Translations under genes and position numbers: made by a program
Notes under the pieces: generated by a model
The model's database searches: none
Told to the model about the DNA's origin: nothing
What the model saw: only the letters and a program-made list of their open reading frames with translations
Shown: positions 37,692 to 50,204 of the stretch, piece after piece
Numbering within the stretch: position 1 is the stretch's first letter
Layout: each line of letters opens with the position of its first letter
Source of the DNA: Plotosus lineatus
Taxonomy: Eukaryota > Chordata > Actinopteri > Siluriformes > Plotosidae
Assembly: GCA_024760905.1 (NCBI GenBank)
Contig: CM045729.1
Location: forward strand, 57,040,580 to 57,104,579
Length of the DNA: 64,000 bases
Direction of reading: 5' to 3'

Positions 37692-39361
37692 ACCGTCTGC
37701 CATGCCCAGACTGCCAGTGAGAAATAGGCAGTTGAGAGAAAGATCTATATTGATAGTTTGTAAGCTCCTCTTGTTCATATTACAATATATATGATAGTTA
37801 TAGCTAAATAAATATATTATGGATGTAATGCTTTTTTAAAAAAACACGATATTGTTATGTCTGAAAACTTTTTAACACAAATTTTATTGGCTTGATTACG
37901 TGTAAAATGAAATTTTACAAATTCTCATAAAATTCCAATTGAAATTAATGGCTAGAACAAAAACCTTAAATCAATAAGTTATTAAGATCGGGATAAGCCT
38001 TACTGTGTGTGAAGAATTAGTGCTTTGTTTTTGTTAGTGTATGAAATGTTCCAGTGCTAGTTATTGGGCTGGTATTTGTGTATTTTAAGTTGGGACTGAA
38101 CTGGGTTATTTTCAACAGAAATTGGGGTGGGGGTGCTAAACCAGAGCTTGTGCGATCTGAGCCTAGCCTAGCCGACAGTGTGTGGCTGTGACTCAGTCAC
38201 TGTCCTGGTGACTAACAATAAAAATATGAGTTTAAGAGTAGTTTCTGCTGTGGCTACACAACTACTGAGTGATCAACAAGCAGGTGGGATGGTCATTTCC
38301 CCCTTTCACTCCTCTCTGTCTCTGACCTGATTTAGTCCAAGTGAAAGGTGAGCTCATGAAAGAAACTAGCATTGGGCCCTTGTTCAATGTAGAGTCTCCC
38401 AGAACCCATGGAAAAATTTGGTACTTTTTTTTTTTTTTTTTTTTTTTTATAGAAAAAGAGTTGGCTGTTGAAGATGAACCCAGCCAGAGATTAAAGGTTC
38501 TAGACCATACCATGTCTGAAAACAGCATTACCTTTCAAAAAAAGCTAACTTGCTCTGTGGTCTTGTGTTTATTTTATGCTCATAAACCATAACAATCCTG
38601 TAACAATAGAGTTGTTTAATTTTGAAAATAATATTTCAAAATGACATCCGGGTGTATATTGTGGAATGAGATGTCACATTATCACAATTTTGGGCTTTTT
38701 CTTGATACAATTTTTCACAAGTTCTTATCAATGATGTATTATTGATGATGCTTTTATCCCGTGGTTCACCGAAGCAAGTTTCCGTAATCTGTCATATAAA
38801 TTTCACGAGATTCACTTTGGTGTCATTCATGAAATAATGATAAATCTGTTGTTTCCATCTTTCTGAGGATAATCTAACAGATGTTTTATGGAAAGACTAT
38901 GATGCCTTTGGAGCACTAACACACTGCAAGAGGTTATTTCTTCAGCTGCACATTGTTGTAGACAGCAAGTGAGGCTCTGGGGGCTCTCTATGAGAAAGCA
39001 AGGCTGTAGTTCATAAAGCCTCATTGGGTTCATTGAATATGCTGGAAGAGACCAAAGAGTGCCAGACATTTGCCTTATTTAGTGGCGCTGACCATTTTAC
39101 AGACACACAAGCAGGGGAGTTTCCTACTGTTGAGGATCCACAGCATAGCAGAGGCATTCTCAACCGGCCTTGCTTGCTTTTCTCCCCTCCTCCCACTATG
39201 CTCATTTTTTTCTGAATGGGTGTCCTCTGTCTAACCTCGCAATTCAGAGCACACTGAAACAGGACACTGTACTGAACACTGATAGGTTGCCAGAGAAATG
39301 CTCAGCCCCTGAAAGCCAGCTATAGTACCTCTGGGAGTCAGTCTGTAGTGTAGTGTGCTTG

Positions 39362-39363
<2 letters not shown>
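37113..39363. other. Unannotated DNA with small arrays
   Basis: (CA)n at 37657-37685 and a T-run at 38425-38448. No exon supported. Confidence 0.4.

Positions 39364-39416
<53 letters not shown>
39364..39416. repeat. (GA)n microsatellite
   Basis: About 26 GA units. Confidence 0.96.
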
Positions 39417-39422
<6 letters not shown>

Positions 39423-42400
39423 GACGCTTTAGAGGAAGGGAGGGAGTAACTCAGAGTGAAAGAGCGAGGGAGGGAGATGATTTTAAATCCGATGACAGTG
39501 ATAACAGTGATAGTCAGCACAGGCTCGAGTGGTGGAAGGGTCTAAGCTGAATCAGGAAGCCACCTCTGGTTTGACATCTCCGGCTTTTATCACCAATGTT
39601 GCTGTCACTTTAAGACTGTTACTGATTAGCTGCGGAAGAATGTGACTGGAAAGAGAAAAAAGGACAGCCAAAAGAGAGAAAGGAAGCGAGAATGAGTGAG
39701 TTTCAAGCTGGGAATCATATGGAGAACCCCGGTAATATGTTTGAGATGAGCAGAGTTGTGTTTTATTTTCCAGCAGTAATTTCGGCACACTGACAGGCTG
39801 AGAATCTGATCTCTTGTTCTTTCTTTCTTTTTTTTTTTTTTTTTTGCTGTCTCTGTGACTGTGGCTTCTGAAGACATTGGACAGGGAGAAGACTAAGACC
39901 CAGCACATGCAACAACATTCAGCCATGAGGAAATACTGTTTTCACCCAGACTGAGTAAGTGAACAAGGGGGGAGACAGAAGGCTCTGGCTAGTAATGGAT
40001 ATCATATGGCGCACGTTAAAATTGAGAAATTGTTTTCAGATTTCTGTCAATTAGTCTGAAGAAAAATTTGAATTACAAAGCAATCATCAAGAGAAATTGT
40101 GCTTTATATTAATGTGCATTGATGAATTATGTCTGTGGGGGGGGGGTTCCTAGTGTTCGTGTGTCAATATGAGCTTTGTGTGGATAAGACTGCCATTTAT
40201 TATGTGTTCTTTCCTTCTCAACATGTTGCATGAAGACCCTTATAACCTTAATGCAGTGAAAGATATTATGGTAACTGAAACTAATTTTTGAGCAAAGGTT
40301 GTCTTTTTTGCTTTTGTGTGCGTTTCTACTCCCTACACTGGGTATACTATTTAAGAAAAAATTAAATGGGACTTCCCCTTGGAGGCAATCATGAGATTCT
40401 CTCCCTCTGGAAGGGACCCCCCCCCCTCCATTCTATTGAATTCTGAATGAAGAATTATGTACGCACTGCCCTATACAGCACAGACCTGTTTCTTATGAAT
40501 GAATGGCCTGGAGAAAGTCCAGCGCTGATTGGAGAGTTACTCTGGGCTAATCAGATGACAAACTGGTTAGTCTATGGGTGGTCAGTCAGTAGGCGGAGTT
40601 ACCAGTCTTTCGTGTTACAGTACTTACTGCCTCTAAATGGCCAGCTGTTATGTTGGCAGTGGACTGAAATCTATTGGACAAAAGATTATGGGCTGTGTGT
40701 AGTCACTGGACACACACAGCATGTACGTAGGCAGGCAGGCAGGACTTGGTCTCTTGCCCAGCTGTTGTTCATGAAAATCCAGAGTAAACCCATGAAGCTG
40801 ACCTTTATAAAGTAAGCATTAACTGCCAAAAATCTTTTGTTGCGGGGAAATTAATTCATTGCCGCCAAAGCAGAGAGTCCAGGGACATCTGATTTGTTTA
40901 ACGAAGTTAAGTAAGTATAGTTGATATGAATATTAGTCGTCGTAATATTATATAGTAGTATAATGTTGATTTTTTTTATATTATTATTATTCAAAGGGTA
41001 TGAAGTATAAAGAAATGTTATATTAACTATACTGTATGTCAATTATTACAGTGTTTGAAATTTTTCAGTTTTGTTTTGGGAAGGGCTAGAAAATAAATTA
41101 TTAAATAATTAATGTGTATTGTTGCAGCAGGTATACCTCCAAATAAAGTGTATGTTTGCCTCCAAGTGGTAGTGACAGAACACAGACCTCAGACAAGCCT
41201 ATAAATGGTGCAAAGGCCACTAAACTGATTTACACACTAACCTAATTATTTTCCTTCCGGAAACTAGCTTACACAATAGCTACCCTAAAATTAGACCTCA
41301 AGGCCAGCGGCCACCATTGGAGGCTCTGAGCGGAAGTGGAAGACTGGGAGTGTGGGTGTGGGGAGGGTGTGTGCGGGTTTCTGTTGGACTGATGCTTTGT
41401 CCCTCTAGAAAGGAATGTGGCGGTCACACATTGACCTCTGTGCGTGCAGCACACTCTCACGGGAAGGTGCAGCTCCGTGGCCCACCCCCCTCCTGCCATC
41501 AGCCTCACATACCGTCACACACTGTGCTTTAGCACCATATAATACGTACCACTCCCATACCCCTCCCTCAATCTGTGCCAAGATCTAGTCACACTCTTAC
41601 CATATCCAAGGCCTACTCAGGATGTTCTCCCTGTGGATTGGCATATGACAATATAAGTTTGTGTATGGAAGTTACAAAATGGGATGTTTCTCTCACTTTG
41701 AGTCTTGGAACAGACTCCGAACAGGACTTCATTTATATTTAATTACAACTTCATAGGTGATTAGTATGACGAATAATATTTGGATAATATTCTCATTCAA
41801 TTGTTAACAAGACCTTGGATTAATATGGTATAGTGGATATAATCCTTCAATTAATATTACTCATGTTTATTTCAAAATAGCAGTTAAACAGTTTAAGTGT
41901 TTTCAAGCAGCAATAACTATGTACTGTATATGTTTGATTTGGGGTGTTACCATTTGTGAGATCACATTCACAGGAGTTGTAGTTTCATCGCTACTAGTGA
42001 ATCATCACTTTTTTTTTAAAAGGAGAGAATAGACTGCTCATTTTTCACTTGCACTATCAGACGTTACACCTACTTTCACTAAGGCAGGAGTGGCTGGTGG
42101 AAAGGTGCAGGGCATACACTGGCACGTAGCACTTGGGTGGAGGGTGTAAGGTAACACGTGTACGAAGGGGTGTGTACCATTATGGCGACGTCACTAAGTA
42201 GCTTATTGTGCCATAACTACCGTATGTGCCCCACAGGGCAAGCTTGTCTAACTTGAGTGAATCCAGTAGAGAGCCAAGATCAGATTATACACCCTTTTCC
42301 TGGGCTTACACTAGTCTGTTTACACAACAATGGAAGTCTCAAGCAGGAATTGCGGGTTAATACCAGCATCCTGTAAGAGACTTGCATTTCTTACCCACTC

Positions 42401-43636
42401 TATCTTCTTACCTCATTGATATTCTTAATGTCAGTTGAGATATGATAGCAGATGTGGTTGTGAGAACACGAGGGTGTGTGCATGACGTACATAGTCAGGT
42501 AATGGTAGGGCATGCATTTACACACCCTTAAACACACCCTTTTTTGTGCATATCACTACGCCCATATTTGGGCAGTGTTTCCCCTCCTGGGTAACATACA
42601 GGCAGTGCAATGAACTCAAGTTACCCAAGGGTGGTCAGAGAGTGCCTCCACGAGTGGAACTACATCACAAAACAGGACAATCATTTGAGATGGGAACACC
42701 ATTTTTGGCCATACCTATTTAGTAAAAATTGTATACCTTTGTAGTACTGTACCTTTGTGTGATATTAAACACTGTGTGGAAGTTTAAAGTAAGTTAATAT
42801 TTTAGCCAAGTTAATCTAATAAAACGCTATAAACAGCCCTTTTTATGTAGAGCATGTTAGTTAGCTCGTTATCAACTCCAATCCTAACTACTTATAGGCA
42901 GTATGCCTGTGTAGTAAAAATATATATTTTATGTTAAGAAGGAACAGGACACTGTTGAGCATAGCAATAGCAGAGTACCCAGTAGGCTACAGAAAAACAG
43001 TGTAGTGAAAAGTAAACCAAAATTTAAATTATACATAAAAGAAAAATATTGAAAAGTTCAAAGTCGATATCCAGCATGAAGCACATACACCAGCATCAAT
43101 TGCTTCCATGTACAGTATTACTTCAATTAGAGGTCAGAAAGAAAAGACGAATTATTACCTTGATTAAGGTAATAACATCACGTTATTGAACATACAGGAT
43201 ACGTTCCCCAGATGACCTGACTCAAGAGAGGACAGTAGTGGCTGAAGTGGCTGAATAAAGAAAACTTGTACTTATTCACGTTAATGTCAGGATGCCGTTA
43301 CTTATTATAAAGTCATCATAAATTCAGCAGGAGCATTTCAAGTGCCCGGACACTACCCAATCCCTCAGTGCATCAGCGCTCAATAACATGCTCACCCAAA
43401 CCATACCATGAAAGCAACAGGGACAATAAACCTGAATTGAACTGAATTGAAGGGAATGAAGGAAAAGTACTGATACGAGCCACACTGAAAAATGAACTTC
43501 ACCTATGAAAGAAAACTAAAACCACCTCCCAAAAACAATCAAGAATCGCAGAGCATCACCAGGAAAAATATGTCTGGGATTCATAGATTCAGGCCATCAC
43601 TATTTTTTTTAATGAATCGCTCAGTGCTGTTCTGAA
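39417..43636. other. 4.2 kb with no gene recognised
   Basis: A 122-codon plus-strand frame at 40447-40815 is the longest non-repetitive one here but shows no motif, and its codon use looks random. 43410-43455 ends in AATTGAACTGAATTGAA, possibly the tail of an old non-LTR element. Otherwise AT-rich unannotated DNA. Confidence 0.4.
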
Positions 43637-43648
43637 ATTGTTAAAATA

Positions 43649-44001
43649 CATTAATTAATTTTCTGAACCGCTTAATCCTAATTAGGGTCACAGGGAGGCT
43701 GGCACCCATTTCAGCTGACTCCAGGTGATGGCAGGGTACATCGTGCACAGCTTGCCAGGTCACCACAGGGCCAACACTCACACAACCATTCATGCTCACA
43801 CTCACACCTAGGGATGATTTGGAACAGACAATTAAACTACTGTGCATGTTTTTGGATTGTGGGAGGAAACTGAAGTGCCTGGAGGAAACCCACGGGGAGA
43901 ACAGGCAAACTCCACACAGAAACGCCCGAGCTGGGAATCAAACCCAGGACCTTCTTGCTGTGAGGCGGATGTGCTAACCACTACGCCACAGTGCCACAAT
44001 C
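43649..44001 (-). mobile_element. V-SINE-like element with L2-like tail, inverted, full length
   Basis: Reading the minus strand: a tRNA-like head (TGGTTAGCACATCC..., then GGTTTGATTCCC), a central block with GTGTGGAGTTTGCCTGTTCT and GTGGGTTTCCTCC (V-SINE-type domain, recalled), then the same L2-like tail used by type A SINEs. A perfect 12-bp duplication, ATTGTTAAAATA, lies at 43637-43648 and 44002-44013. Confidence 0.88.
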
Positions 44002-44033
44002 ATTGTTAAAATAATTTTGCATTAAAAGTTTGT

Positions 44034-44280
44034 GCCCCCCCCCACCCCCCACTTCCCACCCCACTATCTATGGTGTGAGACATGTAAAAGAACCATTGCT
44101 GACTTTCATCAAGAGTAGCTGCATGGCTGTCAGTGTATTTCTGCCCTGTGATGGCCTGAAGAGCTGTCCATGGTGTATGCTGCCTTCGCTCAGAGTCGGC
44201 TGAGATGGGCGCCAGCCTCCTCGCAACCCTAATGAGGATTAAGTGGTTCAGAAAATGAAGAAAATGAGTGAATGAATGAG
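44034..44280 (+). mobile_element. tRNA-derived SINE, type A, 5'-truncated
   Basis: Starts in a C-rich tract (44034-44051), continues with the body from CTATCTATGGTGTGAG and the L2-like tail ending GAGTGAATGAATGA. The head is missing. Confidence 0.85.
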
Positions 44281-44391
44281 TTTGTATATCTATTGTTTTT
44301 GGCCAATATGCAATAGATATAGAATCTGACAATGCTGAAAAACGGTACATTCTAAAATTCTATATCTCAAGAGATGATTCTTCATTCAGAA

Positions 44392-44745
44392 GTCATCATC
44401 TTCTTCTTCCGCTTAATCCATGGTTGCGTCACAGGGGCAGCAGCCGAAGCAGTGAGGTCCAGACGATCCTATCCCCAGCCACTTCCTCCAGCTCTTCCAG
44501 GGGACACTGAGGCGTTCCCAGACCAGCTGAGAGACATAGTCTCTCTAGCATGTTTTGGGCTGACCCCGGGGTCTCTTCCCGGTTGGACATGCCCAAAACA
44601 TCACACCAGGGAGGGATTTGGGAGTCATTCTTACAAGATGCCTGAGTCATCCCAACTGGCTCCTCTCAACACGGACCAGCAGTTCTACTTCTCAGAATTC
44701 ATGTGTTGCATGCAGTGCTCTCACATGCTGATTATTGATGCCTTT
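44392..44745 (+). repeat. Candidate LINE-derived fragment of an abundant teleost repeat
   Basis: Phrases such as CCCCGGGGTCTCTTCCCGG and CCCAACTGGCTCCTCTCAAC resemble a repeat I recall as common in fish genomes. It has open reading potential (44374-44778) but no domain I can name. Identity and orientation are uncertain. Confidence 0.4.
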
Positions 44746-45690
44746 GTTGGAGCCAAATGGAACACTGGCAGAACATAATTTTTCCAAAACTCTTGACTGT
44801 CCCCATGATGTGTGCACGAAGGTGGAAGTAGTTCAGATATCAGCAACAGGGTCAGTGTACTCCTAAACAGAGCAAGTATTATGGCTATTTTAAGGAGCGT
44901 TGTGCTGCTCTAATGGAACGGAATTTATCGGTCTTCATTTAGATGTAATGTGATACACTTTTGCACGGTTGAAGAGCACAACTGGACTTAGGGCAACTCA
45001 GAGTTATTAATACGGAAGGATATAGACCCTTTGCACTTCAGTCTTGTATGTGTGTATGTGTCCTTCCAGAATACTAAAAAAGAGGCATTGCCTTAACAGT
45101 ATGGTTGTAAGTTTATTGTGGTGTTGAATATCTCAAACCTGAATTCCAAAAAATGTGTCTTCACAGTAGACATGTGTGTGCATCTTTATGAGTCACATGC
45201 CATTTTGCTTTACATAGCAATGAACGATTTGTTTTTACATTGAACTTGGCCTACCCACATACTCTTTAAACTAACAAGTCAGAGTCAAATTAATCTTTTC
45301 TAGGCTTCTGATGAGGTCCAGACCAAGGTTCCCTGGCTTAACCCTTCATCAGACATTATGCAGCTGAAGGCTCTTCCTCAAATTAAATTAGACTATAAAA
45401 ACAACCCACTAGCTTCTGGAATGTAAGGGGACCACCTCATCACGGAGGTAATACATCTGTGCTTTGACCCATGAAGTTTCCCAATTCTCTACCCACTTTG
45501 ATGAGATGGCTCTGGGACTATAACCATGTTCAAGGCAACTAAAGTGCATCTTCAGAGGAAGTCACAACATTAACTGACATTTTCAGGCTTTCAACATGAT
45601 GACAGGAAACTGACACAAGATAGAGGGTATTCAACAAAATTAATGTGAATAAGAAGTAGAATCCAAGCGTTTTCAGGTTTTCTTCACACC
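44746..45690. other. Unannotated DNA
   Basis: No gene recognised. Confidence 0.4.
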
Positions 45691-45925
45691 TTTATGGATT
45701 TCCCCCAGGTACTCCAGTTTCCTCCAACAGTTGGAAGACATGCATGGTCAACCGGTTAAAATAAGTTCCATGGGTCAGAATATGTTAGCCATGCAGTAGA
45801 CTGGTAACGTGTTCGGGGTGTACCCTACCTCTCACCCAAAGTCAGCTGGGATTGGCTGCAGTTTGATCATTGCAATTTTAAAAGCTCAGTGGTACAGAAA
45901 ATGGGTGGCTCGACGGCTGGAGGTA
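45691..45925 (+). mobile_element. V-SINE-like element, decayed fragment
   Basis: Shows GGTACTCCAGTTTCCTCCAA with AAGACATGCATGG (central domain), then TGTACCCTACCTCTCACCCA, AGCTGGGATTGGCTGCAG and a degraded tail. The head is missing or unrecognisable. Confidence 0.65.
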
Positions 45926-46213
45926 AATTCCTTGTAATGCAATTTGTTGTTAAGCCATTGACTGTAGAAAAAAAATAAATAGAGAACCATTTCTAAAAGT
46001 AATACCACCATAGGTCTAGTGCTCCTGTGCTCGCCTAACTACAATATAGTGTTTACCACTACCTATCCCCATGTCTTCAATCAGATAATAGCCTACCTTT
46101 CATGTCTGTTCTCCTGGCTAAACTTTATAGCTACAGTGTGTAATTCAAAGTGTTATTTTCGTACATGCTGATATCTGCACTTTTTACCCACCCACCCCCC
46201 ATTTTAAAAACAT

Positions 46214-46218
<5 letters not shown>

Positions 46219-46297
<79 letters not shown>
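46219..46297. repeat. (CA)n-(AT)n microsatellite
   Basis: A few CA units, then about 34 AT units. Confidence 0.95.
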
Positions 46298-46301
<4 letters not shown>

Positions 46302-46312
46302 AAAATAAAAGG

Positions 46313-46487
46313 ACAGGACAAAGACTTTCTATTGAAACTCCATTTATCACTACAGAAACCATCCTCTCTCTTCAGGTGATTATAGAAGATTCTTCTATAA
46401 TCACCTGAAGAGAGAGGATGGTTTCACCACCCGAGAAACAGATCTGTAGTGATAAATGGAGTTTCAATAGAAAGTCTTTGTCCTGTT
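46313..46487. repeat. Near-perfect long hairpin (inverted duplication) with a 1-base centre
   Basis: Arm 46313-46389 is the reverse complement of 46391-46487 except for a 19-base insert (46426-46444) in the right arm and about one mismatch at the outer end. The centre is TATAGAAGA, T, TCTTCTATA. The right-hand sequence continues to about 46565 and resembles part of a dispersed fish repeat, so the left arm may be an inverted partial copy of it. Confidence 0.92.
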
Positions 46488-46563
46488 CTTTTTTTTTTGT
46501 TTATTTGCTCTACCAAAAAGTATTGAGTACCCTCCTACGGAAGGATCTACTCAGAAAATCCTC

Positions 46564-46612
46564 TATATATATATATATATATATACATACATACACACAC
46601 ACACACATATAT

Positions 46613-46681
<69 letters not shown>

Positions 46682-46682
46682 A

Positions 46683-46724
<42 letters not shown>

Positions 46725-46725
46725 T
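46564..46725. repeat. (TA)n/(CA)n compound microsatellite
   Basis: Alternating TA and CA blocks, including about 60 bases of TA at 46619-46679 and about 15 CA units at 46686-46715. Confidence 0.95.
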
Positions 46726-47678
46726 ATATATTAAAATAAGGTATGGATATATTTGGGAATTAAGTGATTGACACCCTCTGCAATGCACTGGACTCTGTTA
46801 TGGATAGAAGGAGACGAGAAATGAATAGATATACAGTACATGACTTTGACTCACTCTACTGCACAGTCTCTGACTCCACATTTGACACATAGCAGGGGAA
46901 ATTTTATTATATTTGTATGGAACAGAAGGTAATGGAGCCATGCAGTCAATGTTTTCCATAATTGAAGTGTCAGACAAACTAGATGTTGATCAGATATGAG
47001 TAAATATCAAAAATTTCTTCTTGAATTTACTTATTTACTTGTTTATCAGGTGACATCTTTTGGTTTTATTGAATTCACTAATTGGAAATTACTTAATGTG
47101 AGTTACATAAGGTAGAACTGTAATTTGTAATTGTATTGAAAATAACAAATGTTGCATAAAAGTTTCATCATGCAATCCCAGCTTTACATACAAACAGGAA
47201 CACGTTCACACAAACCCATACACTCACACTTACTTCTTCCCCCTTCCCTCCCCCTCCCCTCTAGTGGGTGAGGGCAATGATTCAGTTCCTGTTCGGTGGC
47301 AGACCACGTTGACAGAACTCTGGTCAGGGGCTCGGCTGTTGCTCCTCTCAGAATGTGGATGTGGTCAGGCCCAGTCATCTCTCAGGCATCTTAGAGGAAA
47401 CCCACATCAACTGAAACATGCTGGGGCTCCAGGAATAGCCCTGCCAGTTAGGCTACTACCAGCCCCCCCAGCCCCCCCCCCCCCCTCCCCAGCCATCCCC
47501 TCCCATTTTTAGCCCTAGAGCCATGATAGTAAAAATAGTGAGGAGCAGCACCCAGAAAGCAAGCTGTGTATCTGCCAAATATCTGCTCCACCATCAGCAG
47601 ATCTAGTGCTTGTGGAGTAGCCATTATAGTTAGCAATATTAATAGTAGTGCATGAGATTTTTTTTCCCTAAGAGAGCT

Positions 47679-47715
<37 letters not shown>

Positions 47716-48556
47716 TAAGGAGAAACATTATCAGTTGGAATTTTTAGTGGTAAAAATGCAAGTTGAAATTAGCAAAAATTAACATTTAGCAGAGAGTATT
47801 GGTCTGTGTTATTGTATGCATAATTGCACGCATCTATGCAGCTTGTTTGCTTTAGCTTTGTTGAAATTAAGCTTTATCAAGTCTTTCACGAGGGTTCTTT
47901 CTTTCAGAAATTTAGCTTATTGCTTGCTTCGTCTTGTTCAGTGGATCCTAAATTGGGATGTGATGTTGGAGGGAAAAGACAGCAAGGTTGGAGGCTCTTA
48001 GTATTATAAACTCACCACTTTGTACGTGAATATAGGAGAAGCTCTTGGAGCACTAATTATTTGGAGTTAAAATGTAGTGTGTTATTTGGCACAGACAGAA
48101 CCTCACTCTGGAAGATTGGTGGATTAGCACAAGCATCATCTTCTCAACATGAGAGCTGGCTTGCTTCACAATTTCCCAGATGGTCATTTTCTCATAATTT
48201 TTCAGTGCTGGCTGTAAGGCATTGAAGGATATCATCATTTAGAAATACATACCAGGAGTAATCATATTGGTTTTATAAGTTGGGTTGTATTAGATTATAC
48301 ATATATGTTTTCTTTCTTACAGGTTCACAGGTTTCACAATCCACTTTCATTTTATATATTATGTTGCCGTCTTTGAGCTCATAAATAGGAGTGAAACAGA
48401 TTTTCACATAAAATGATATTTTTTTAATGTATAGTTGAAAATTGCTGGTCTGCAAATATAGATTGAAAGAGCTGCTGCTTAAATTGTGATTTAGTTTAAA
48501 TTTAAGGTTTTACTTTTTAATGTAGTTTAGTCTCGTAGAAATAATAGCGTTGTGAA
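46726..48556. other. Unannotated DNA
   Basis: Includes a C-run at 47472-47484 and (TG)n at 47682-47711. The GC-balanced stretch 47190-47640 has no supported exon. Confidence 0.4.
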
Positions 48557-48707
48557 ATATCATAAAATAGGGGTTGCTAATCCAAAGATTAGTGGTTCAA
48601 TCCCCACTATCACCACTGTTAGGCTCTTGAGCAAGGCCCTTAACGTTCAATTGATCAGTCGTATAAAAAATTGTAAGTCACTCTGGATAAAAGTGTCTGC
48701 CAAATGC

Positions 48708-48711
<4 letters not shown>
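48557..48711 (+). mobile_element. tRNA-derived SINE of a different family (tail GTCTGCCAAATGC)
   Basis: Box B-like GGTTCAATCCCC near 48594, GAGCAAGGCCCTTAAC, and a 3' end GTAAGTCACTCTGGATAA with GTGTCTGCCAAATGC, the tail type I recall from several fish SINEs and their partner LINEs. The head is truncated. Followed directly by (TA)n. Confidence 0.7.

Positions 48712-48768
<57 letters not shown>
48710..48768. repeat. (TA)n microsatellite
   Basis: About 29 TA units between a SINE tail and the RTE 3' end. Confidence 0.96.
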
Positions 48769-48770
<2 letters not shown>

Positions 48771-50204
48771 TCTTCTTTTCCTTTCGGCTTTTCCCTTCAG
48801 GGGTCGCCACAGCGAATCATCTGCCTCCATCTCACCCTATCCTTTGCATCTTCTTCTCTTACACCAACGACCTTCATGTCCTCCTTTACCACATCCATGA
48901 ATCGTCTCTTTGGTCTTCCTCTAGGCCTTTTGCCTGGTAGTTCCAGCCTCAGCATCCTATTACCAATATACTCACTATCCCTCCTCTGTACATGTCCAAA
49001 CCATCTCAATCTAGCCTCTCTGACTTTGTCTCCAAAACGCGTCTTACATGTGGTGTCTCTGTGACGTACTCATTCCTAATCCTATCCATCCTCGTTACTC
49101 CCAAAGAGAACCTCAACATTTTCATCTCTGCTACCTCCAACTCTGCCTCCTGTCTTTTCCCCAGGGCCACTGTTTCTAACCCATACAGCATCGTTGGCCT
49201 CAACACCGTCTTGTACACTGTTCCTTTCATTTTTGCCGATACCCTCCTATCACACATCACACGGACACTTTTCTCCAACCATTCCAACCTGCCTGCACAC
49301 GCTTCTTGACCTCTTTTCCACACTCGCCATTGCTCTGGATTGTTGAGCCTAAGTACTTAAAATCCTCCACCTTTCTTATCTCTGCTCCCTGTAATCTCAC
49401 CGTTCCTCTTTGGTCCTTGGCATTCATGCACATGTACTCTGTCTTACTGAGGCTAATCTTCATTCCCCTCCTTTCCAGGGCATACCTCCACCTCTCTAGA
49501 TTTTCCTGCACTTGTTCTCTGCTCTCACTACAGATTACAATGTCATCTGCAAACATCATAGTCCATGGGGAATCTTGTCTAACCTCGTCTGTCAGCCTGT
49601 CCATCACCATAGCGAACAAGAAGGGGCTGAGAGCTGACCCTTGATGCAGTCCCACCTCCACCTTGAACTCTTCTGTCACACCGACAGCACACCTCACCAC
49701 TGTCTTACATCTCTCATACATGTCCTGCACCACTCTAACATACTTCTCTGCCACTCCAGACTTCCTCATGCAATACCACAGTTCTTCTCTCGGCACCCTG
49801 TCATATGCTTTCTCCAGATCCACAAAGGCACAATGCAGCTCCGTCTGACCTTCTCTGTACTTCTCCATTAACATCCTCAAGGCAAACACTGCATCTGTGG
49901 TGCTCTTTCTGGGCATGAAACCAAACTGTTGTTCACAAATGCTGACTTCTGCCCTTAGTCTAGCTTCCACTATTCTTTCCCATAACTTCATCGTATGGCT
50001 CATCAACTTTATCCCTCTGTAGTTGCCACAACTCTGCACGTCTCCCTTGTTCTTAAAAATGGGCACCAGCACACTTCTCCTCCATTCCTCTGGCATCCTC
50101 TCACTCTCTAAGACCTTGTTAAATGTTCTTGTCAGAAAATCTACTGCTACCTCTCCTAGACACTTCCATACCTCCACCGGTATGTCATCAGGACCAACTG
50201 CATA
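48769..50204 (-). mobile_element. RTE-clade LINE, 5'-truncated, 1.44 kb
   Basis: The longest RTE copy. On the minus strand it starts at the beginning of the reverse transcriptase (AVGPDD, 50204), runs through the C-terminal region and ends with the 3' terminus (GCCACAGCGAATCATCTG and TTTCCTTTCGG on the plus strand) next to (TA)n. Flanked by ATATATA on both sides, consistent with insertion into TA-rich DNA. The 5' UTR and endonuclease are absent. Confidence 0.95.
48797..50204 (-). pseudogene. RTE reverse transcriptase (ORF2) pseudogene, two frameshifts
   Basis: Copies LINE RNA into DNA at the nicked target. The first frame (50177-49257, 306 codons) has the fingers motif GNYRGIKLMSHTMKLWE (51-67), motif A AFVDLEKAYDRVPR with catalytic Asp120, motif B GLHQGSALSPFLF (176-188), the active site FADDIVIC with Asp211-Asp212, motif D MKISLSKTEY and motif E FKYLGSTI. 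A one-base deletion near 49258-49262 (compare the copy at about 2095) and a two-base insertion near 49035 shift the frame. The remainder carries KGTVYKTVLRPTMLYGLETV, WFGHVQRRDSEY and RGRPKRRFMDVV. The catalytic residues are intact but the protein is broken and truncated. Confidence 0.95.

Noticed and set aside
40447..40815. 122-codon plus-strand open frame
   Set aside because: No recognisable motif, no splice or promoter context; length compatible with chance in 64 kb.
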